Assembly: GCA_046328335.1 (NCBI GenBank)
Contig: JAXLWU010000001.1
Span: 310,001-374,000 of the forward strand
Source of the DNA: JACCXM01 sp046328335
GTDB lineage: Bacteria > Chloroflexota > Chloroflexia > Thermomicrobiales > UBA6265
Reading direction: 5' to 3'
Length of the DNA: 64,000 bases
Part shown: piece after piece, positions 59,571 through 64,000 of the stretch
Numbering within the stretch: position 1 is the first letter of the stretch
Layout: each line of letters starts with the position of its first letter
The notes under the pieces: generated by a model
Told to the model about the DNA's origin: nothing
What the model saw: the letters and a program-made list of their open reading frames with translations, nothing else
Databases searched by the model: none
Position numbers and translations under genes: made by a program

Positions 59571-59783
59571 TCAGTTGTCGCTCTGGCGCGGAGAGTAGCG
59601 CTGGTCGGTGTCCAGTGCCGAAGCACCGCAGGCGACCACGAGGGCCCGCGTCAGCGAGGGAGGGATACCTAAACGGAGGGCGCGGGTGGCGATGCGCACA
59701 GGACCCTGGCGGCGGACCAACGCTTCGGCGACAACCTGACTGACACGCGGGGTCGGTTGGTGCGCGGGGTTCGGGGCGCCCAT
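59571..59783 (-). CDS. small hypothetical protein
   Basis: 70 residues from ATG 59783, with AAGG five bases before it. Composition is protein-like (RVSQVVAEALVRRQGPVRIATRALRLGIPPSLTRALVVACG, helical), but no family is recognised. It lies upstream of rpsP's promoter on the same strand. May be spurious. Confidence 0.3.
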   Translation of the reverse strand: MGAPNPAHQPTPRVSQVVAEALVRRQGPVRIATRALRLGIPPSLTRALVVACGASALDTDQRYSPRQSDN

Positions 59784-60022
59784 GAAGACCTTGCCCTTTC
59801 ATTGGACTGGGGCTCCGGCGGTCAAACCGCCATCGCCTGCGGCATGCGGGCAGAAAATCTCAACCCGCGCTTCTGCCTTCGATCCTAATGGCGTGAAGGC
59901 ATTTTGGCAATACCCTCTTCATTTTTTGCGCAACATTCGGGCCAGCGAATCACGGCGTCGCCACTCCAGTGAAGCCATTTGCGCGGCGACACCGTCGTCT
60001 CAACCGGCGTTGGCCCGGATGG

Positions 60023-60496
60023 CTATGCCCTGCCGCGATCCTCGTATTCGCTGATCACCGCGACCTTCTCCGCCGAGGCCGAGGCTGGGTCGAACTCGTA
60101 GGTGAGCCATTCCCGGACGAGTCGCCTCGCCAGTTCCGGGCCGACGACCCGCGCCCCGAGGGTGAGGACCTGGCAGTTGTTGGAGAGGACCGAGCGCTCG
60201 ACTGAATAGGAATCGTGTGCGACCGTGGCCCGGATGCCCGGCACCTTGTTGGCGGTGATCGCCATGCCGATGCCCGTGCCGCAGACGAGGAGACCGCGCT
60301 GGGCGGTCCCCTGCGCCACGGCCTGGGCGACATCGAGTCCGACGTGCGGGTAGGCGGTGCTGTCCGATGCGTCGGGCACCCCGAAGTCGATCACCTCGAC
60401 GCCAGGCTCAGCCGCGAGTTGCGCCTTGAGGACGTTCTTGAGGTCGACGCCTGCATTGTCGGCGCCGATGGCGATGGTGATCCGTTTCTGGCTCAT
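60023..60496 (-). CDS. RpiB/LacAB family sugar-phosphate isomerase
   Basis: 157 residues from ATG 60496, preceded by GGAAGCGGAATC. Interconverts an aldose and ketose phosphate: GADNAGVDLK at the N-terminus, active-site Cys in LLVCGTGIGMAITANKVPGIRA, and ARVVGPELARRLVREWL. In this position after a dihydroxyacetone-kinase type gene it may be a tetrulose-phosphate isomerase as in erythritol/threitol pathways (DerI/LerI type) rather than housekeeping RpiB. Confidence 0.88.
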   Translation of the reverse strand: MSQKRITIAIGADNAGVDLKNVLKAQLAAEPGVEVIDFGVPDASDSTAYPHVGLDVAQAVAQGTAQRGLLVCGTGIGMAITANKVPGIRATVAHDSYSVERSVLSNNCQVLTLGARVVGPELARRLVREWLTYEFDPASASAEKVAVISEYEDRGRA

Positions 60497-60543
60497 GATT
60501 CCGCTTCCGATTACAAGAATGCCGTATCCGGTCGTTTCGGCGG

Positions 60544-62280
60544 TCACGATCCGGCCAACGCCGCGCCAAAGGCCTGGAGTACATGGTAGATCGAGGTAGC
60601 GCCGGCATCCTGCACGCCGCGTGAGCGCTCGCCCAACCGGGAGGCGCGGCCGCGCTGGCTGACCATATCGATAGTCGAGACCATGCCCGCCTCGGCAGCG
60701 GGAAGCGCGGCGATCCATGCCGTGACGATGTCATCGCTACGCTCCGCGGCGGCGGTGAGCGCGGCACTGAACGGCGCCAGCGTATCGATCATCGTCTTGT
60801 CGCCCGGCTTGGCTTGCCCGAGTCGCTGCAAGGTGTTCAGAGCGTCGTTCAACGCGGCGGCGACCGCCGGGGCATCGACGTCTTCATCGGCTTGCGGCAG
60901 GCCTTCGCCGATGGCGATCAGCCATGCCCCGACCAGCGCTCCGGAGGCGCCGCCCGCCGAGTTCTGGAACGCGGCGCCGCCGCGGATGAAGGTTGCGCGG
61001 GCCGTGCCCGAGGTCTCGGCGGTCGCCGCCACCGCGGCGCGAAGACCGCGCACCATCCCCGCGCCGTGATCGCCATCACCGGCTGCTGCGTCGAGGCGGC
61101 CGAGTTCCTGCTCCATCGCCTCGATAGCGGCAAGCGCCTGGCGCAACGCCGCCCGGGCGCGCACGCCTGCTTCTCCTCCTGGTGCCTCATCCTCAAGGCC
61201 GCTCTGTGACACCCCCTGATCGAAGACTGCTTGCGATGCTGGCGCGGGTATGTCCAGTCTGGTTTCCGGGGAGACATCCGGACCGATGCTGGTGAAGGCC
61301 GGGGTCACGGCGGTCGCGTCAAGCAGCGGCCGCAGTTCGTCATCGAGCCAGAAGAGCGAGAGCGACATCCCGGCCATGTCGAGGGAGGTGACGAATTCGC
61401 CGATCAGCGGGTTGTACGGGCGTAATCCGGCTTTCTGCAGGAGCGGCACGACATCGTTGTAGAAGACGAACATCTCCTCGTATTTCGTGCCGCCCAGCCC
61501 GTTGACAAGAACGGCGACATCGTTCCCGGCGCTGGCCGGCGCGTCCGCCAGGAGGGTGTCGACCAGGAGCGCGGCGATCTCCCCCGCCGGAAGTTGCTCC
61601 GCGGTGCGCACCCCTGGTTCGCCATGGATGCCGAGTCCGATCTCCATCTGACCTGGGGCAACGGTGAAGAGTGGTTCGTCCTGACCGGGAATGGTGCAAC
61701 CGGCAAAGGCAATGCCCGCGGTGCGGACCCGCGCGTTGGCGTGCTGGGTGAGCCGCTCGACCTCGTCCAGGCTGTCCCCGCGCGCTGCGGCGGCGCCCGC
61801 GGTCTTGAACACATAGAAGCCACCGGCGATGCCGCGGCGGCGGTCAGCCTGAGCGGCGCTGGCCGAGAGTACGTCGTCGGTGACGAGGACGGTGCGCGCA
61901 TCGATGCCTTCTGCCCGGAGACGAGCCTCGGCCATGCCAAAGTTCATGACGTCACCGCTGTAATTGCCGAAGGTGAACAGCACCCCGGCGCCGCCTTCGG
62001 CCGCTCTGGCGACGCGATAGCAGTGCTCGCCTGGCGGCGAGGTGAAGACGTCCCCGATCGCCGCGGCCGACGCGACACCGCGCCCAACCAGCCCATAGAA
62101 CGCCGGGTAATGTCCCGAACCGCCGCCAACCACGACCGCGACGCGATTTGGCGCGGGCACGCCGTTGGCGATCACCCCGGAGGCAGCCGGTACCTGGCGG
62201 AGATAGCGGGCGTACGCCAGGGCGTAGCCGGAGATCATCTCCTCGCGGAACGTGGGCGCCGCATTGAGCATCCGTTTCAT
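60544..62280 (-). CDS. dihydroxyacetone kinase family protein (DhaK-DhaL fusion)
   Basis: 578 residues; ATG 62280 (or 62271) after GGGGAGGAGAGGAACG. Full two-domain DAK: DhaK half with VVGGGSGHYPAFYG, NYSGDVMNF and covalent-binding His in GLGIHGEPGV; DhaL half with GDGDHGAGM, GGASGALVG and KPGDKTMIDTL for ATP and Mg. Phosphorylates dihydroxyacetone or a tetrulose with ATP. Situated between a HAD phosphatase and an RpiB-type isomerase, which fits DerK/LerK-like erythrulose kinases. Confidence 0.92.
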   Translation of the reverse strand: MKRMLNAAPTFREEMISGYALAYARYLRQVPAASGVIANGVPAPNRVAVVVGGGSGHYPAFYGLVGRGVASAAAIGDVFTSPPGEHCYRVARAAEGGAGVLFTFGNYSGDVMNFGMAEARLRAEGIDARTVLVTDDVLSASAAQADRRRGIAGGFYVFKTAGAAAARGDSLDEVERLTQHANARVRTAGIAFAGCTIPGQDEPLFTVAPGQMEIGLGIHGEPGVRTAEQLPAGEIAALLVDTLLADAPASAGNDVAVLVNGLGGTKYEEMFVFYNDVVPLLQKAGLRPYNPLIGEFVTSLDMAGMSLSLFWLDDELRPLLDATAVTPAFTSIGPDVSPETRLDIPAPASQAVFDQGVSQSGLEDEAPGGEAGVRARAALRQALAAIEAMEQELGRLDAAAGDGDHGAGMVRGLRAAVAATAETSGTARATFIRGGAAFQNSAGGASGALVGAWLIAIGEGLPQADEDVDAPAVAAALNDALNTLQRLGQAKPGDKTMIDTLAPFSAALTAAAERSDDIVTAWIAALPAAEAGMVSTIDMVSQRGRASRLGERSRGVQDAGATSIYHVLQAFGAALAGS

Positions 62281-62301
62281 CGTTCCTCTCCTCCCCTCGA
62301 T

Positions 62302-63081
62302 TCAGCGGCGGTCGCCCGACGCGGCCGATGCGGGCAACCAGGCGGCGAATGTCTCGCGCACATCGTCCGGTGACGCGGCGATCTGCGCGCAGAGAGCCAG
62401 CGCATCCGGTTTGGGTGGGTAATGCGGGTTGGGAATGGCAATCACGGTCATCCCCGCGGCGGCAGCGGCGCGGATCCCGTTGGAGGAGTCTTCGACGCCG
62501 ATGCACTCCGTCGCCGGAATGCCGATTTCTCGCGCGGCCGCGAGATAGACATCTGGCGCGGGTTTGCCGCGCGGCACCTCCTCGCTGGAAACCACTGCCG
62601 AGAAATACTGGCGCAGATCGGTCGCTTCCAGCACGGCGTCGATGACGCGGCGGGCAGCCGACGACGCCACGCCGATGGGGACCCGCGCCGCCGCCGTCGC
62701 GACCATCGCCGGCGCTCCAGGGAGAAGATCGACGCGGCCGGCGTGCAGGGCGGTGATCATGCCGCCCACCACCGCCTCCGCGACTTCGGGCACCGGGCGC
62801 TGCCCGGCTCTTGCTCCCAAGTACGCCGCCCACTCGGGAACGCTCATCCCCTGCACGGTGGCGGTATCGTCGGGCGTCCAGGTGTAGCCATGGGCGTCGG
62901 CGAAGATCGTCCAGTGCTCTTCCCATAGGTGCTCGGAGACGGCAAGGACCCCGTCGAGATCGAAAACAACCCCGGCGAACCGCGGCCGCGTTGATTGTGG
63001 CAACTCCCCTTCTCCGTTCGATTGGAGCGGCGCCATGGCGCTGAACCCGGCGGCGCGCTTCGGCCCGGTGCGAAAGGCCAT
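62302..63081 (-). CDS. HAD-superfamily phosphatase, beta-phosphoglucomutase-like
   Basis: About 259 residues from ATG 63081; ATG 63036 is an alternative and neither has a strong site. Motif I FDLDGVLAVSE, motif II VASSA, motif III with Lys in PRGKPAPDVYLAAA and motif IV GVEDSSNGIRAAAAAGM. HAD family of small-molecule phosphatases or phosphomutases. Twenty-one bases before the dihydroxyacetone kinase gene, so co-transcribed. Confidence 0.86.
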   Translation of the reverse strand: MAFRTGPKRAAGFSAMAPLQSNGEGELPQSTRPRFAGVVFDLDGVLAVSEHLWEEHWTIFADAHGYTWTPDDTATVQGMSVPEWAAYLGARAGQRPVPEVAEAVVGGMITALHAGRVDLLPGAPAMVATAAARVPIGVASSAARRVIDAVLEATDLRQYFSAVVSSEEVPRGKPAPDVYLAAAREIGIPATECIGVEDSSNGIRAAAAAGMTVIAIPNPHYPPKPDALALCAQIAASPDDVRETFAAWLPASAASGDRR

Positions 63082-63145
63082 GGTTCGCCTGTTGGTGGCA
63101 TCATACCGAGCGTATGGCCTGCATGAATGGGCCACGGGAGTCAAC

Positions 63146-64000
63146 ATGGACGCATCTTCGGACGCGACGCGAGCGGCAATGACCCTCGTCCTCGGCGATC
63201 AGTTCGTTCTCAATCGCTTGCTCGTCGCTGCGCTGCGGGCGGAGGGTGGCGGCCGCCTCGCGATCTCCGAGTTTTCTCTCGACTGGCCGGTGCAACCGTT
63301 CGGCACGGTGGCCGAGGTCCGCGAGGCGGCGGGCACGGAAGAACTGATGCTGAAACTCATCCCCGGCGTCGAAATCGCCGTGACGGAAATGGCCCCCTTC
63401 ACCGAGCGGGTGCTCGATGCGGCCGAAGCGTTGCGGTTGATCGTGGTCTGCCGGGGCGGACCGGTCAATGTCAATCTGGCCGCCGCGACCGCGCGGGGCA
63501 TCCCGGTCTGTTACACGCCAGGGCGCAACGCGGCGGCCACGGCGGAATATGCGATCGGGCTGATGCTGGCGGCGATGCGGCGCCTGGCCGAAGGGTCCCG
63601 TGACCTGGCCCGCGGCGTCTGGCGCGGCGACTTTTACGCGTACGACGCAGCGGGAATCGAACTCGAAGGCAAGACGGTCGGGCTTGTCGGCTTCGGCGCG
63701 GTCGGCGGCCGCGTGGCGCGGGTGCTCACCGCGTTTGGCGCGCGCGTACTCGTTGCCGATCCTTATGTCGATGAAGAATTGGTTGCCGCCGCTGGCGCCA
63801 GCCTGGTCAGCCTGGGAGAGCTGCTCTCTGAGGCGCAGGTGCTAAGCCTCCATGCCCGGTTGACCCCGGAAACTCGACAGATGATCGGCATCGCCGAACT
63901 CGCGCAACTTCCCGCTGGCGCCGTGGTCGTGAATAGCGCGCGCGGGGGTCTCCTCGATCAGGATGCCCTCTGCGACGCGCTGGACGCCGGTCTCTTGCGG
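63146..64000 (+). CDS. D-isomer specific 2-hydroxyacid dehydrogenase (3' end beyond the window)
   Basis: 285 codons up to the right edge, no stop. ATG 63146 follows GGGAGTCAAC. NAD motif VGLVGFGAVGGRVA; catalytic Arg in VVVNSARGGLLDQ is present, the Glu and His would follow past the edge. PVCYTPGRNAAATAEYAIGLMLAAMR is the usual lead-in helix. Divergent from the HAD-DAK-RpiB operon and probably part of the same pathway. Confidence 0.9.
   Translation, partial: MDASSDATRAAMTLVLGDQFVLNRLLVAALRAEGGGRLAISEFSLDWPVQPFGTVAEVREAAGTEELMLKLIPGVEIAVTEMAPFTERVLDAAEALRLIVVCRGGPVNVNLAAATARGIPVCYTPGRNAAATAEYAIGLMLAAMRRLAEGSRDLARGVWRGDFYAYDAAGIELEGKTVGLVGFGAVGGRVARVLTAFGARVLVADPYVDEELVAAAGASLVSLGELLSEAQVLSLHARLTPETRQMIGIAELAQLPAGAVVVNSARGGLLDQDALCDALDAGLLR

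Larger units (their letters stand above)
59336..60022. other. upstream region of rpsP
   Basis: 687 bases. It holds a good minus-strand promoter (59504-59533) for rpsP and one weakly supported small frame (59571-59783). Nothing else recognised. Confidence 0.5.

Overview
The window is a high-GC bacterial chromosome segment with short operons on both strands. I judge it most likely to be Chloroflexota, class Thermomicrobia or a close relative. The basis is the lineage-typical mix: a nosZ-type N2O reductase operon without nosR, many LLM-class flavin oxidoreductases and Gfo/Idh/MocA enzymes, many GTG/TTG starts, and a set of small exported Cys-rich proteins opening with an [x]FDxL...(S/T/G)RR leader. 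This is inference; there is no rRNA or tRNA gene to confirm it.

Layout. 1-5716: edge of an oligopeptide-type ABC binding protein, then oxidoreductases (two Gfo/Idh/MocA, one SDR) and a DUF885 protein; three neighbours here carry substitutions at canonical catalytic positions. 5771-11350: a small Cys-rich exported protein, a NarL-type two-component pair, and a hydrolase plus unknown protein pair. 11392-18739: GNAT, an 8-bp tandem repeat array, two LLM oxidoreductases, a five-PAS histidine kinase, RidA and an aldo/keto reductase. 19270-26337 (minus): nosZ, a nos-type membrane protein, nosD, nosF, nosY, nosL and a cytochrome c, largely coupled by ATGA overlaps. 26537-37437: a beta-propeller protein, five Cys-rich or leader-bearing exported proteins, an intact IS1380-family element inserted exactly at a stop codon, a two-gene membrane operon sharing an operator-like palindrome with nosZ, and a nicotinamidase/nicotinate phosphoribosyltransferase pair. 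37700-41043 (minus): a six-gene operon of exported proteins in which three paralogues with a GTYCW motif are flanked by two NTR/TIMP-like proteins. 41301-55188: a Tat multicopper oxidase, VOC protein, a sugar-acid type catabolic run (PEP-mutase family, enolase superfamily, HpcH/HpaI aldolase, M20 peptidase, 2-hydroxyacid dehydrogenase), a GH114-like protein, a flavin monooxygenase, TauE/SafE with DUF1634, and an MTAN-like nucleosidase. 55276-57258: a decayed IS4-like element and a frameshifted hydrolase. 57856-59335 (minus): rpsP, khpA, rimM. 60023-64000: HAD phosphatase, dihydroxyacetone-kinase family, RpiB-like isomerase, and a divergent 2-hydroxyacid dehydrogenase running off the edge.

How it works together. 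The nos block should let the cell respire N2O with copper delivery by NosL/NosDFY and electrons by the cytochrome c. The sugar-acid and tetrulose/triose kinase blocks are carbon catabolism. Three dispersed intergenic repeat families (a palindromic one at gene ends, one around TCGTCC-GACG-GGAGGGACC, and one around CCCTCACCCCAACCCC) punctuate the region; one copy lies inside the nosD reading frame and one has been split by an IS.

The best candidates for something undescribed are the GTYCW/NTR operon (37700-41043), the exported Cys-rich family with the shared leader, and the palindrome shared by nosZ and the 33494-34449 membrane pair.
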